From Ovis canadensis (Eukaryota; Chordata; Mammalia; Artiodactyla; Bovidae): 64,000 bases of DNA. Of this stretch, positions 23,425-35,053 are shown one piece after another. The notes under the pieces are model-generated. The model had not been told where the DNA came from. It saw only the letters and a list, made by a program, of their open reading frames with translations, and did not search any database. Every line of letters starts with the position of its first letter. The stretch's first letter is position 1. A program made the position numbers and the translations under genes. The DNA lies in contig NC_091251.1 in assembly GCF_042477335.2 (NCBI RefSeq), forward strand, positions 86,319,501 to 86,383,500. Reading direction: 5' to 3'.

Positions 23425-24596
23425 GTTCCAAATAGGAAAAGGAGTATGTCAAGGTTATATATTGTCTCCCTGCTTACTTAACTAATATGCAGAGTATATC
23501 ATATGAAATAGCAGGCTGGATGAAGCATAAGCTGGAATCAAGACTGCTGGGAGAAATATCAATAACCTCAGATACACAGATTGACACCAGCCTTATGGCA
23601 GAAAGCAAAGAAGAACTAAAGAGCCTCTTGATGAAACTGAAAGAGAAGAGAAAAAGCTGGCTTAAAACTCAACATTCAGAAAACAAAGATCATGGCATTT
23701 GGTCCCATCAATCATGGCAAACAGATGGGGAAACAGTGACAGACTTAATTTTCTTGGGTTCCAAAATCACTGCATAGAGTGACTGCAGCCATGAAATTAA
23801 AAGACGCTTCTTACTTGGAAGAAAAGCTATGACCAAACTAGAGAGCATATTAAAAAGCAGAGACATTACTTTGCCAACAAAGGTCCATCTAGTCAAAGCT
23901 ATGGTTTTTCCAGTAGTCATGTATGGATGCCCCACTCCAGTACTCTTGCCTGGAAAATCCCATGGACAGAGGAGCCTGGGGCTGCAGTCCATGGGGTCGC
24001 TAAGATTCGGACACGACTGAGCAACTTCACTTTCACTTTTCACTTTCATGCATTGGAGAAGGAAACGGCAACCCACTCCAGTGTTCTTGCCTGGAGAATC
24101 CCAGGGACGAGGGAGCCTGGTGGGCGGCCATCTATGGGGTCACACAGAGTCGGACATAACTGGAATGACTTAGCAGCAGCAGCATGTATGGATGTGAGAG
24201 TTGGACTATAAAGAAAGCTGAGTGCTAAAGAACTGATGCTTTTGAATTGTGGTGTTGGAGAAGACTCTTGAGAGTCCCCTGGACTGCAAGGAGATCAAAC
24301 CAGTCCATCTGAAAGGAAATCAGTCCTGAATATTCATTGGAAGGACTGATGCTGAAAATGAAGCTCCAACAGTTTGGCTACCTGATGTGAAGAACTGACC
24401 CATTGGAAAAGACCCTGATGCTGGGAAAGTTTGAAGGCAGGAGAAGAGGATGACAGAGAATGAGATGGTTGGATAGTATCACCAACTTGATGGACATGAG
24501 TTTCAGCAAGTTTCGGGTGTTGGTGACGGACAGGGAAGCCTGGCCTGCTGCAGTCCATGGGCTCGCAAAGACACATGACTGAGCAACTGAACTAAC
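23425..24596 (+). mobile_element. BovB LINE fragment split by a Bov-A2
   Basis: BovB RT and C-terminal sequence runs 23425-23929, is interrupted by a Bov-A2, and resumes at 24184 to the 3' end. The RT catalytic region is damaged (an extra base gives a disrupted TDTSLMAES stretch). Confidence 0.93.
23930..24183 (+). mobile_element. Bov-A2 SINE nested in BovB, perfect TSD
   Basis: A dimeric Bov-A2 with an (AGC)n tail. ATGTATGGATG occurs exactly at 23919-23929 and again at 24184-24194, so the host BovB text is interrupted and duplicated by 11 bp. The host copy therefore predates this SINE. Confidence 0.97.
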
Positions 24597-24856
24597 GAAA
24601 CTCAGGAAAAGGAATTTCCAATACTTGTTTTAGAACAAACATTATTAGGTAAGGATTCTGAAGCTTAAGCTTTTAAAAGTAATATATACTTTTTAATACA
24701 AAGCAATTCAATTTTCATAGAAATATAAAAACCTCTTCATTCAGTAGCACATTATAAACTATATTTTCTATACTAGAAAAAAAAACAATCAAAAAAAGTA
24801 ATTAAACTAGCATGTTTTCCTTCATGGTACTTTCCACTGGTAAACTAATGAAGGTA

Positions 24857-25190
24857 ATCTTCCCTGGTAACTCAGCAGGTAAAGAATACCATCTGCAATG
24901 CAGGAGATCCTGGTTCCATCCCTGGGTCAGAAGTTCCCCTGGAGAAGGGATAAGCTACCCACTCCGGTGTTCTTGGGCTTCCCTTGTGGCTCAGCTAGTA
25001 AAGAATCCACCTGCAGTGCGGGAGACCTAGGTTAGACCCCTGGGTTGGGAAGATCCCCTGGATGAGGGCATGGCAACTGACTCGAGTATTCTTGCCCAGA
25101 GAATCCCATGGACAGAGGAGCCCGTGGCCTTCAGTCCATAGGGTTACAAATAGTCAGACATGACTGAAGCAACTTAGTATAGCATAACAT
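24857..25190 (+). mobile_element. Bov-tA variant with two tandem tRNA heads
   Basis: The same layout as at 12276: a first head to GGTGTTCTTGGGC, a second head, then a Bov-A body and a TAGCATAACATAGCATACAC tail. Confidence 0.88.
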
Positions 25191-25194
25191 AGCA

Positions 25195-25700
25195 TACACA
25201 GGCTATAATCCAGGAGATACTGGAACATATCCAGGGACGTAAAACAAGGTGCAAAAATTTCATGGTCTAAAGGTACTAAAATCATAGTCTGTTCTCTGAT
25301 CACTGTGGAAATACATTACAAATCAGTATTATAAGATACTTGAAAAAAACCCACGAATTTTCAAGTGCAATGTGACATTTACCAAGAGAGATCTTTGATG
25401 TAAACATTGAAAGCCTCAATAAAGTTAAAAGACTGAAAAAACTCAGAGAAGTTTTAAGTTTTTTTAAAGAAGTTTTTTTAAATGCAGAGAAGAAAGCATT
25501 TAAATAATAAATTAATATAAAAAAGAAATTATTATCAAAGATACTTTAAAAACTTCATGTATTTGGAAATTAAATGTCTTTTAAATGATGAATATATCTA
25601 ATAAGCTATAACAAGGAAAATTAGAAAATAAACAGAATAAAAATGAAAGAGAATTTATCAGAATTTCTTACATGGAGCTCAATGCAACTAAATATAATGT
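25195..25700 (+). mobile_element. Old L1 ORF2 fragment
   Basis: Phrases such as TGTTCTCTGATCACTGTGG, CATTTACCAAGAGAGATC and GCCTCAATAAAGTTAAAAG follow the L1 ORF2 pattern, with deletions and rearrangement. Confidence 0.6.
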
Positions 25701-25905
25701 GAAATCCAGCTTACAGTGTATGGGAACTTGAATAGAATTCGTATTCTGCTGTCATGTGAGAACTGTATAAATCTTAGTTATGCTGAATTGGATCATAGGG
25801 CTTTTCAGGTCTACTATATCCTTCTACTTTTCTGTCTATTCATCCTACTAAGTTTTGAGAGTTTGATATTGAAACTCCAACTAATAATCTTATCTACTTA
25901 AAACT
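25701..25905 (-). mobile_element. Old L1 ORF2 fragment, opposite orientation
   Basis: The plus strand reads as the inverse of L1 ORF2 (TAAGTTTTGAGAGTTTGATATTGAAACTCCAAC). It abuts an L1 fragment in the other orientation. Confidence 0.5.
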
Positions 25906-26353
25906 TGTAATACATAGTGGAGGTATATTTTCCAAGTCTTTTGTAAATGTGTCATCATACTGCAACAAATTTAAAAAGTTAAAAAAAGAAAAAAAACAAG
26001 GGCTACGTATCACAGGCAGACCACAGCTTTGCAGATAGTTAAGATGAAATACAAACTACTAATTCTCTCTGCAGAAACCAGAGTAGAAACAAAATAATTT
26101 AGTAAACCAGCCTTGCAGGCAGTTTCCAATTCATTAATTCATTCTGATTTTAACCTATCAAATAACTTTTCATCTAATATAGCCATTTGCTTACAAGGTG
26201 CCAGAAAACTTCTCCAATGCCTAAATTTCTCCTAATGTTACAGATTCTGTGGAGATTTTTTTTAAAATTCCTAATTCAAATCTTTACAGTTGGGAATAAA
26301 TCTAGTCTGGGATGACAACAGCACTTGGGAGAGTAAATGGAGTAGCGGAATTT

Positions 26354-27505
26354 AAGTACGTGAACCAAGAACTTCCAGATGTACAGCTGGATTTAGAAAA
26401 GGCAGAGGAACCACAGACCAAATTGCTAACATCCATTGGATCATAGAAAAAAATGAAAGAATTCCAGAAGAGCATCTACTTCTGCTTCATTGACTATGCT
26501 AAAGCCTTTTACTATGTGGATCACAACAAACTGGAAAATTCAAGAGATGGGAATACCAGACCACCTTTCCTGCCTCCTGAGAAACCTGTATGCAGGTCAA
26601 GAAGCAACGGTTAGAACTGGACATGGAACAATGGACTGGTTAAAAATTAGGAAAGGAGTATGTCAAGGCTGTTTACTGGCACTGTGCTTATTTAACTTCT
26701 ATGCAGAGTACATCATGTGAAATGCCAGGCTGGATGAAACACAAGCTGGAATCAAGATTGCTGGGAAAAATATCAATAACCTCAGATATGAATGATGACA
26801 CCACCCTAATGGCAGAAAGCAAAGAGGAACTAAAGAGCCTCTTGATGAAGGTGAAAGAGGAGAGTGAAAAAGCTGGCTTAAAACTCAACATTCAAAAAAT
26901 GAAGATTATGGCATCTGGTCCCATCACTTCATGGCAAATAGATGGGAAAACAATGGAAACAGTGACAGACTTTATTTTCTTGGCTCCAGAATCACCCTAG
27001 ACGGTGACTACAGCCATGAAAATAAAAGAAACAAAACCCCGTCTACTGAAAGCTATGGTTTTTCCAGTAGCCATGTATGGATGTGAGAGTTGGACCATAA
27101 AGAAAGCTAAGCGCTGAAGAATTGATGCTTTTGAATTGTGGTGTTCGAGAAAACTCTTGAAAGTCTCTTGGACTGTAAGGAGATCAAACCAGTCAATCCT
27201 AAAGGAAATCAATCCTGAATATTCATTGGAAGGACTGATGATGAAGCTGAAGCTCCAACACTTTGGCCACCTGGTGGGAAGAGCCAACTCACTGGAAAAG
27301 TCCCTGATGCTGGGAAAGATTGAAGGCAGGAAGAGAAGGGGACAGGAGAAGGGGATGACAGAGGACGAGATGGTTGGATGGCATCAATGACTCAACTGAC
27401 ATGAGTTTGAGCAAGCTCCAGGAGATAGTGAAGTACAGGGAAGCCTGGCATGTTGCAGTCCATTGGGTCACAGAGTCAGGCACGACTGAGCGACTAAACA
27501 ACAAT
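26354..27505 (+). mobile_element. BovB LINE fragment
   Basis: BovB from the RT finger/palm region to the 3' end. The catalytic YADD is lost (the text reads [12 protein letters not shown] after an insertion), and a deletion near 27035 removes part of the region after the RT. It is inactive. Confidence 0.93.
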
Positions 27506-27654
27506 AGCAATTTTCAAAATGCAAAAGGCATTGCAATAGAAAACTCAAGCTGGATTTTTTTATACCCTAAATTTTTTATATCCTAATTCATACCCTAAAT
27601 TCCATTCTAGGCATATATTAAAAGAAATGCATGTGGGTTTGTTCTTTACTGAGA

Positions 27655-28110
27655 TAGTAATAAATAATTTAACATACAATTAACTCTATACCAGGCACTA
27701 TTGTAAGAGCTTTACAAATATTGCTTCCCTGGTGGCTCAGATGGTAAAGCTTCTGCCTGCAATGAGGGAGACATGGGTTCAATCCCTGGGTCAGGAAGAT
27801 CCCCTGGAGAAGGAAATGGCAACCCATTCCAGTACTCTTGCCTGGAAAATTCTATGGACGGGAGGAGCCTGGTAGGCTACACAGTCCATGGGATTGCAGA
27901 GTTGGACACCACTGAGCAACTTCACTTTCTTTACAAATATTAGTTCATTTAATCATCAGAACAACCCTAAGGGGTAGGTGTTCTAATTTAAATGAAACGC
28001 CTCACAGAGAGGCCCCAAATCAAGTAGGTATTAAGTTACAGATATGAGATTCAAACATTGGAAATCTGATTCCCAAGTCTGAACTCTTAACCACTATACT
28101 ATGCTGTATA
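27655..28110 (-). mobile_element. MIR SINE split by a Bov-tA
   Basis: The inverse MIR pattern is present: GCACTATTGTAAGAGC before the break, then TTCATTTAATC, ACAACCCTAAGG, GAGGCCCC, ACTCTTAACCACTATACTATGCTG after it. The young SINE at 27723-27928 cuts it in two. Confidence 0.8.
27723..27928 (+). mobile_element. Bov-tA SINE with 13-bp TSD
   Basis: A complete Bov-tA. CTTTACAAATATT occurs at 27710-27722 and again at 27929-27941, so the insertion into the MIR is clean. Confidence 0.95.
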
Positions 28111-28140
28111 GAGTGTGTTATTTTTTAAGGTATCCAGCAA

Positions 28141-28262
28141 TGCTTTTATTTTATTTATTGGCTGCTCAGCATGTGGGATCTTAGCCTCCCAAGAGGGATT
28201 GAACCGTGGTACCCAGCAGTGGAAGTGTGGAGTCCTAACTATTGGAACCCCAGAGAATTCCC
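28141..28262 (-). mobile_element. CHR-type SINE
   Basis: The inverse of a CHR element: a T-rich tail, GTGGGATCTTAGC, GGGATTGAACC and a terminal GAGAATTCCC. Confidence 0.75.
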
Positions 28263-28633
28263 AAAGTGTATTGTTTAATTCCTTGTATCACTAGGATCAA
28301 AAACATCATGGATATATTTTACTTGGTTTTTCTTAGAATGGAGAAAAATTAAATTTCCCCTAAATACAGGTAGAAAGGATATCTTATACTGATTTCATCC
28401 CCCTGTCTTTACAAAATAAGAAACAGACCCAGGGATGCTACATAATATTTAAGTACTACATTCTAGCAGCCTATTCTGATGCCTCTTCCAAGTTACCATC
28501 CATGTTACTTTATACTTTTATCACTACACAAATAGGTTATAATTTCAAGTTTGATAAGGGTTCCTAGTTTCCATTTTCTTCTTAGAGAATGTTGAGCTTT
28601 ATCTGGTAAATTTAAGCATTTCCTCTAAAAAGA

Positions 28634-28852
28634 ATGTTAGTTCAGTCACTCAGTTGTGTCCCAACTCTCCGCAACCCCATGGACTGCAGCACCCCAGGCT
28701 TCCCTGTCCATCATCAACTCCAGAGCTTGTTCAAACTCATGTCCATCAAGTCGGTGATGCCATCCAACCATCTCATCCTCTGCTGTCCCCTTCTTCTCCT
28801 GCCTTCAATCTTTCCCAGCATCAGGGTCTTTTCCAATGAGTCGATCTTCACA
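28634..28852 (-). mobile_element. BovB 3'-terminal fragment
   Basis: The inverse of the last ~220 bp of BovB, from GTTCAGTCACTCAG to the CAGGGTCTTTTCCAATGAG segment. A CHR-like tail follows. Confidence 0.88.
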
Positions 28853-28861
28853 GCAAAGAGT

Positions 28862-28925
28862 GTGGGTTTGAACTAAGATCCCTTGCAAGCTGCACAGCCA
28901 AGAAAACCCAAAACAACAACAAAAT
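28862..28925 (+). mobile_element. CHR SINE 3' fragment
   Basis: It has GGGTTTGAACTAAGATCCC followed by an AACCCAAAACAACAACAAAA tail, directly after a BovB fragment. Confidence 0.6.
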
Positions 28926-29404
28926 GTGAAAGAAAAATGTACAAATCCTTCAAATTTTCAAATCAATACAAATTTACTAAACTCAAAACAGATTACATGA
29001 CCTCCTAGATGTTTCTCATTTCATACCACTATCTAATCTTTTCATTGTAAACCCTATCATGGAACACTTATCTAAACATTTCCTTCAGTTATTCTACTAA
29101 ATGGTTTTACCCTTATTGATATGCTTTCCTTAAATATTTATCACACATAATCAGAATTATTTTTTATATTAGGGTATTTCCATTCCTACTCACTGAAGTT
29201 GGTAAGTCAATATAATTATTTATTAATACAATTAAAAAGCAGTTATGAAAACTGTCTTTAGTAGAATTCAAAAAATTTTTAAGTAACTTAAATTTAGGAC
29301 AGAAGAAAACAACAAAAAATTTATATATTTTTAATTTAAGGAATGGAGAGTATTTATGTAAACAACAGAGGACAAGAATAAAACATTAATGATATACTCA
29401 TATA

Positions 29405-29640
29405 TGATATTGTTCTCATACACTGCTAGTGGAGTAAAAATTGAGGCAACCTTTCTGGAAAGCATTCTGTCAATACATAAAAGAGCTCTAAATATTCATA
29501 TACATTGAATCAGTAACCTCTCTCCTATAACTTTTCACTAAAAAACAGAAATGAGGGCAAGGATTATATATAAGTATGTTTACCATAAATTTACATATAA
29601 CATATAATAATGAATAAATCAGTATTTACTGACCATAGTG
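29405..29640 (+). mobile_element. Old L1M-type fragment
   Basis: Text such as CTCATACACTGCTAGTGG, CAACCTTTCTGGAAAGC and TATATAAGTATGTTTACC follows the L1 ORF2 3' pattern. A CHR SINE follows at 29659. Confidence 0.55.
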
Positions 29641-29658
29641 TTTAAAAATATCAGTTTT

Positions 29659-29778
29659 GGGGAATTCCCTGGTTTTCCAGTGGTTAGAACTCAGTGCATT
29701 CACTGCCAAGAGCCCAATTCAATCCCTGGTCAGGGAACTAAGATCCCACAAGCTCCACAGCACTGCCAAATAAACTTA
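29659..29778 (+). mobile_element. CHR-type SINE
   Basis: It starts GGGGAATTCCCTGGTTTTCC, has CAATCCCTGGTCAGGGAACT and ends at CTGCCAAATAAA. Confidence 0.85.
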
Positions 29779-30620
29779 CACAGACCTGGATCTAATGACT
29801 TACTACATACATTTATTGGGACTCTAAAAATGAAAATAACAGATATAGCTAATTATCTTGAGGGGGAAAAATAGATACATTAGAAAGATTTAGAACACTA
29901 GGGCAGAATGAGGCTAAGTTTCAAGAAGAAACTGGAATTATAAGCAGGACAGTCACAGGGCCATCTCTTCTCTTTACATATCCACTTCATTCTTCTTTTC
30001 CTGCAGACCAGTTTCTCTCTTCTTCAGTCCACAGGGCAGATGAAGGTTTCTGAATTTACTACTTCTTCTCTTAGGAAACCTGCCCAAATAGTACTCTTCT
30101 CAATCCTGATGGGCGACAGCATGTAGAGAAAATATGTGAGCCCTATAGGTGAGGGAGCCTTTAGAGGGCTGGGAGCTAGACAGATCCCATGAAAGGTGTT
30201 TACTTCTTCAGGTGTGGGACCATGGGGTAAGTTTCATAGTCTCTTTGTAATGCAGTTTCCTCATTTATAAGTAATATCAATGGGAACGGAGACCCTATAA
30301 TACAAAAGTAGTTTGCAGGAATATGAAAATATTTCATTCATTAATAATGTTTTCTAGGAACTTTTACTGATTGAAAGTTTATGACAAAATGTATTAGAAC
30401 GCTTTAGAGAAAAAGAACCAACAGGATGTGTATGTACACATACACATTGAGATTTACTATTGTAAAGAATTTGCTTTATTATTGGATTTATTTTAAGGAT
30501 TACAGAGGCTGGCAAATCCAAACCCTGCAGGGCAGGCAAGCAGTGTGGAAACCTAGGGAACTTGATTAGCTCAAATCCAAAGGCAGTCTGCTGACAGAAT
30601 CCCCTTTTCCTTGGGGGATG
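29779..30620. other. Intronic sequence without recognisable feature
   Basis: Single-copy-looking intron. I see no repeat I can name and no coding frame with support. Confidence 0.4.
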
Positions 30621-30622
30621 TT

Positions 30623-30996
30623 GTGTTCTTCAGTTGCTGTCATTTCCAGTTCTTTGCAACCTCATGAACTGCAGTACCTAGGCTCCTCTGTTCCCCACTA
30701 ACTCATGAAGCTTGCTCAAAGTCATGTCAATATATTGAGTCAGTGATCCTATCTAACCATCTCATCCTCTGCCACCCCCTTCTCCTTCTGCCTTCAATCT
30801 TTCCCAGCTTAGGGTCTCTTCCAACAAGTTAGCTCTTTGGATCAGGTGGCCAAAGTATTGGTACTTCAGCTTCAGCACTAGTCATTCCAATGAATATTCA
30901 GGGTTGATTTCCTTTATGACTGTTTTGATCTCCTTGCAATCCAAGGCACAAGCATCTTCTTCAGCACCATGATTGGAAAGATCAGTTCTTCGGTAC
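30623..30996 (-). mobile_element. BovB fragment, degenerate
   Basis: The inverse of the BovB 3' end through the RSNQSILKE region, with several small gaps. It is followed within 2 bp by BovB text in the other orientation. Confidence 0.85.
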
Positions 30997-30997
30997 A

Positions 30998-31240
30998 AGG
31001 GGAGACAGTGACAGACTTTCTTTTCTTGGGCTCCAAAATCACTGCAGATGGTGGCCGAAGCCAGGAAATTAAAATTGCTCTTTGGAAGGAAAGCTATGAT
31101 AAACCAAAAAGCAGAGACATCACTTTGCTGACAAAAGGTTCATATAGTCAAAACTATGATTTTTCCAGTAATCATGTACAGATGTGACAGTTGGACCATA
31201 AAGAAGACTGAACACCAAAGAACTGATGCTTTCTTTGGAG
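30998..31240 (+). mobile_element. BovB fragment, opposite orientation
   Basis: It matches the [14 protein letters not shown] through SWTIKK portion of BovB, with stops and gaps. It sits between two BovB fragments in minus orientation. Confidence 0.85.
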
Positions 31241-31316
31241 GAGGGTAGTCTTTCTTTCTCTTCAGATCTTCTACTGATTGGATAAAGCCCCATCTACATT
31301 ACAGAAGGTTATCTAG

Positions 31317-31507
31317 TGGCTCTTCGTATCAGGTGGCCAAAGTATTGGAGCTTCAGCATCAGTCCTTCCAGTGAATACTCAGGGTTGACTTCCTTGAAGA
31401 TTGACTTGGTTTGATCTCCTTGCAGTCCAAGGGACTCTCAAGAGTCTTCTCCAGCATTACAATTAGAAAGCATCAATTCTTCGGCACTCAGCCTTCTTTA
31501 TGGTCTG
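31317..31507 (-). mobile_element. BovB fragment
   Basis: The inverse of the FGHL through ELWCWRRLL region. It covers the same part of the element as 30833-30996. Confidence 0.88.
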
Positions 31508-31879
31508 TCACCTTCTTTCTCTGTCATCTAAAAATATCCTCACAGAAACATCTAGAATAGTGTTTGACCAAAAATCTGGGTACTGTGACCTAGCCAAGTT
31601 GACACATAAAATTTACCATCACACATTAATTAAATAAAGAATAAAGTCCATACACAATATGGTCCAAACTGTTTCAAAATTGTAAGGAATAAAGTTAATA
31701 CTAGCTTTGTCCTATTCTTCTATTTTCCGAATCTTCTATAAGGTTCAGTAGTCATCCTTTTAACAATATCAACATTTAACAATATCAACTTATATCAAAT
31801 TACTTTTCTTCTCCAGAATACCCCCTTTTCTTTAACTTATAATTTATAGTATATTCTTTTTACGATATTGTCCAGTCTA

Positions 31880-32330
31880 TACTTCTCTCTTCTGGAAGCG
31901 CCCCACTTAGACCCAGCAATGTGGCCCGGGAGAAGCATTCACACTGTGTGATGCTGTTCTCTGGACCACAGCTACTAGATCAGACAACTGGCTCTAGAGA
32001 AGCAGACCCACTGGCTGAATGAAGCTGATTTGGTTCTTTTTCCTAATAGGAGTTTGAAATAAAGTGAGAAGGTCAGCCAGTCTCTGTTATATATTTGAAT
32101 TCAGAAATGACGTAGAACTAGGGGTGAGGCTAACAGACACATGCCAAAGTAGAGACAGAGAAGAAAGCAGCAGAACTAAGAGGCCATGCAGCCTCAAAAA
32201 GCAAAGATGGACGGCATGCCCTTCCTTCTGATAGTACTCCAGAGCTTGGCTCCAGTCCTTCAGGAGACCTCGTAGCACTTCAGCCTTGACCTCCATGAGA
32301 CACCCACCTCTAGTCCTCAAATAACTTTTT
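31880..32330. other. Unassigned segment with a 78-codon minus-strand frame
   Basis: The sequence is less AT-rich than its surroundings. The minus strand is open from 32320 to 32087 and the peptide contains EVLRGLLKDWSQALEYYQKE followed by a hydrophobic stretch. I recognise no family. There is no evident promoter or splice context, and a very old repeat is as likely as anything else. Confidence 0.3.
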
Positions 32331-32359
32331 TTTTTTTTGCTTAAGATAGTTCAAATGGG

Positions 32360-32930
32360 TTACTGGAACACTGTACACCCCTCCCTGCCCCAGCCTTAGT
32401 CAGACAATCCCTAAGGTATCTTCTTACCTCTCAAACTGCTACTTATCAGATTCGGTTCCAGGTTCCTTTCACTCTATCCAGTCCTTAGATATTAATGTCT
32501 TTAAAGTTCTTTTCCTACTAGACCCTCTGTTCGTCTTACTCTATGCACTCTCTCAGAGCAATATCGTCCACTCTCAGCACTTTGTTCTGCAAATTCATGT
32601 TGATGACCAAACCTGTCCAGGTCTCTTTCATGTATACAGCTGCCTTCCAGATATTTACAAAGGGCTGTCTTACAGACACCTCCAACTCAACATATCTAAA
32701 ACAGAATTCATCTCCTCCAAGCTCCTACTCCTTTCCCTAAATCTGACCTGATTTCAATATTTTCTATTTCTAGAAATCAAACTACTATTTCTTGTCTTTC
32801 CAAATATCTGGAAATCTGGGAAGAATCCTTTACTCTATTTTTTCCTCTTTACAGACACATCCAGTTAATCGCCAAGCCTTGCCAATGCTGTATCTTAATC
32901 TCTCTCAAATTCACACATCTCTCTCTTCTG
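32360..32930 (+). repeat. Old L2-like fragment
   Basis: Phrases such as CAGACACCTCCAACTCAACATATCTAAAACAG and CACATCCAGTTAATCGCCAAG follow an old mammalian LINE 3' pattern. The family name is uncertain. Confidence 0.45.
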
Positions 32931-32942
32931 ACACTATGTAGG

Positions 32943-33115
32943 TCAGGGGCCAATAAAGTCTTTTTCTATGAAGAGCCAGAAAGTAACTATCTTGGGCTTT
33001 GTGGATTATACAATCAATGTCACAACTACTCATCTGTGCTGTTGTAGCACAAAAGCACAAGGGACAATATACAAATGAACTGACATGGCTGTGTTCCAAT
33101 AAAGCTTTACTGTAT
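32943..33115 (-). mobile_element. hAT-like DNA transposon fossil
   Basis: It starts TCAGGGGCCAATAAAG and contains GAAGAGCCAGAAAG, GGCTTTGTGGATTATAC, GCACAAGGGACAATATACAAATG and CTGTGTTCCAATAAAGCTTTA. This is the inverse of a common mammalian hAT (Charlie-type) non-autonomous element. The exact subfamily was not assigned. Confidence 0.65.
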
Positions 33116-33239
33116 AAGCCACTAGAATTTTGAATAATATAATTTACATGTGTAATAAAATATTCTTCTTTTGACTTTATTTAAAACTGTGAAAGTCATT
33201 CACAGTTCACAGGTCATAAAAAAAATCAGGCAGCAGGCT

Positions 33240-33480
33240 GATGATGCAGTCTCCTAATGTAGCTCCCCATCAACTCCTCCTTGGACTAGCAAGCAGAGCA
33301 ACTTCTTACTAGGTCTGGCTTATCTGCCTCCTGCCTTGCTTCTTTCCAGTCCATTTTCCAGACTACAGATACAAGAATATTTCTAAAATACCAATCTAAT
33401 CTCCTTGAGCAAACAGAACTTATTTGTTTTATTCACTCTGATATCTGGAGGGCTTATATTGTTGCCTAGTACTTAAGAAA
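33240..33480 (+). repeat. Old L2-like 3' fragment
   Basis: Diverged text of the kind CTCCTTGAGCAAACAGAAC followed by ATATCTGGAGGGC and TTGCCTAGTACTTAAG resembles the L2 3' end. Confidence 0.4.
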
Positions 33481-34573
33481 AATGTGAAGAGATTATATTT
33501 GTGGAATTGAATGTCATTACCTTGATTAAAGCTTTTTAGTCAATCAGAAGAAACAAATGTATAATTACAACAGAACAAATGTACTTGTCATTATTCTCAG
33601 TTGACATGATTTTCCCCATAGAAAACATATGAGACTATCATACAAATTATTAAATTAATGGAGAGTTTAACAAAGTTTATATGCGATCAATGTATGAAAG
33701 CCAAGGGCATTTCTATACTACAGCCACAAAAAAGTTAGAATATTTGAATTTTAACAAGATATCATTTACAACAGTAACAAAAAATGAAGTAACCAGAAAT
33801 AAATCCAACAAAAAATATGGTTGATCCATATGGAGAAAATTATAAAACTTCACTGAAATACATTTAAGAAAATTTAAATAAGTAAAATTTATCATATTCA
33901 AACATAAGAAAATTCAATACTGTAAGACTATTGATTTTCTCTGCATTAATTTATAAATTCATTTCAATTTCTGTAAAAGTCCAGACAGGCTTTTACATGG
34001 AAATTAAAGAGGTGATTCTAAAATATATACTGAAAAGAAATATTCAAAAATAGCCAACATAATCTTGAAGAGTATGATATAGAACTTTCATAAACAGATA
34101 CCAAGACTTACTTTAAAGCAACTATAGCATTTAAGGCAACGATTATCACTAAAGAGATTAGACAAACAGACCAGTAAAACAGAACCGAGAACCCAGAATT
34201 GGACCTGAAAATATGGGAACTTGATATGTAACGTAAGTGGTATTACAGATAATAATACTATAGTGGAAAAGAATAAACTATCCAAAAATGGTACAAGGTC
34301 AGTTAAATATTTATAGAAAAAATTATGTCAGATCCATACCTCACAACACATACAAACCAACTGAAGATGGATCAAAGACTTGAATGCAAAACAACTTTAT
34401 CTTTCCAATAAAAAGAACCGCAAAAGGATTTTTCTTTTAGAACTAGACAAAATCTAAAGTAAATGAAGAAAAATAAAAAGAGTAAATGTATAACTCAGGG
34501 AACTCAAACCAGGGCTTTGTGACAACCTAGATGGGTAGGATGGGGTGGGAGGTAGGTTCTAGAAAGAAGGGCA

Positions 34574-34850
34574 CACTTCCCTGGTGGCTCAGTGGTAAAG
34601 AATCTATCTGGCAATGCAGGAGACATGGGTTCAATCCCTGATCTGGGAAGATTCCACATGCTGTGGAGCAACTAAGCCCCTATAGACCACAACTACTGAG
34701 CCCACACTCTGGAGTCCCTGCTCCACAAGAAAGGTCACTGCAGCGATAAGTCTGTGCACCATAACTAGAGAGTAGCCCCTGCTCGCCACAACCAGGGAGA
34801 AGCCCAGGCAACAACAAAGACCTAGCACATCCAAAAGTAAGTCATTAAAT
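34574..34850 (+). mobile_element. CHR-2-type SINE inside L1 3' UTR
   Basis: A tRNA-like head is followed by the CHR-2 body (GGAGCAACTAAGCCCC, CCACAACTACTGAGCCC, CAACAACAAAGACC). L1 3' UTR lies on both sides. Confidence 0.8.
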
Positions 34851-35053
34851 TTAAGAAAGAGAAAGACAGGACATACATATACCTATGGCTGATTCATGCT
34901 GATGTACGGCAGAAACCAACACAATATTGTAAAGCAATTCTCTTCCAACTAAAGATAAATAAATTTTAAAAAAACCAATGAGAATTCTGAAAAAATATTT
35001 ATAAAACTATAATAACAGTATAGTATTTGCACACAATACTGTTGTGTGCAACA

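Noticed and set aside
34583..34660. tRNA-Glu-like sequences (here and in every Bov-tA head) as tRNA genes
   Set aside because: They match the tRNA-derived heads of Bov-tA/CHR SINEs, are fused to SINE bodies and do not fold into a complete intact cloverleaf.
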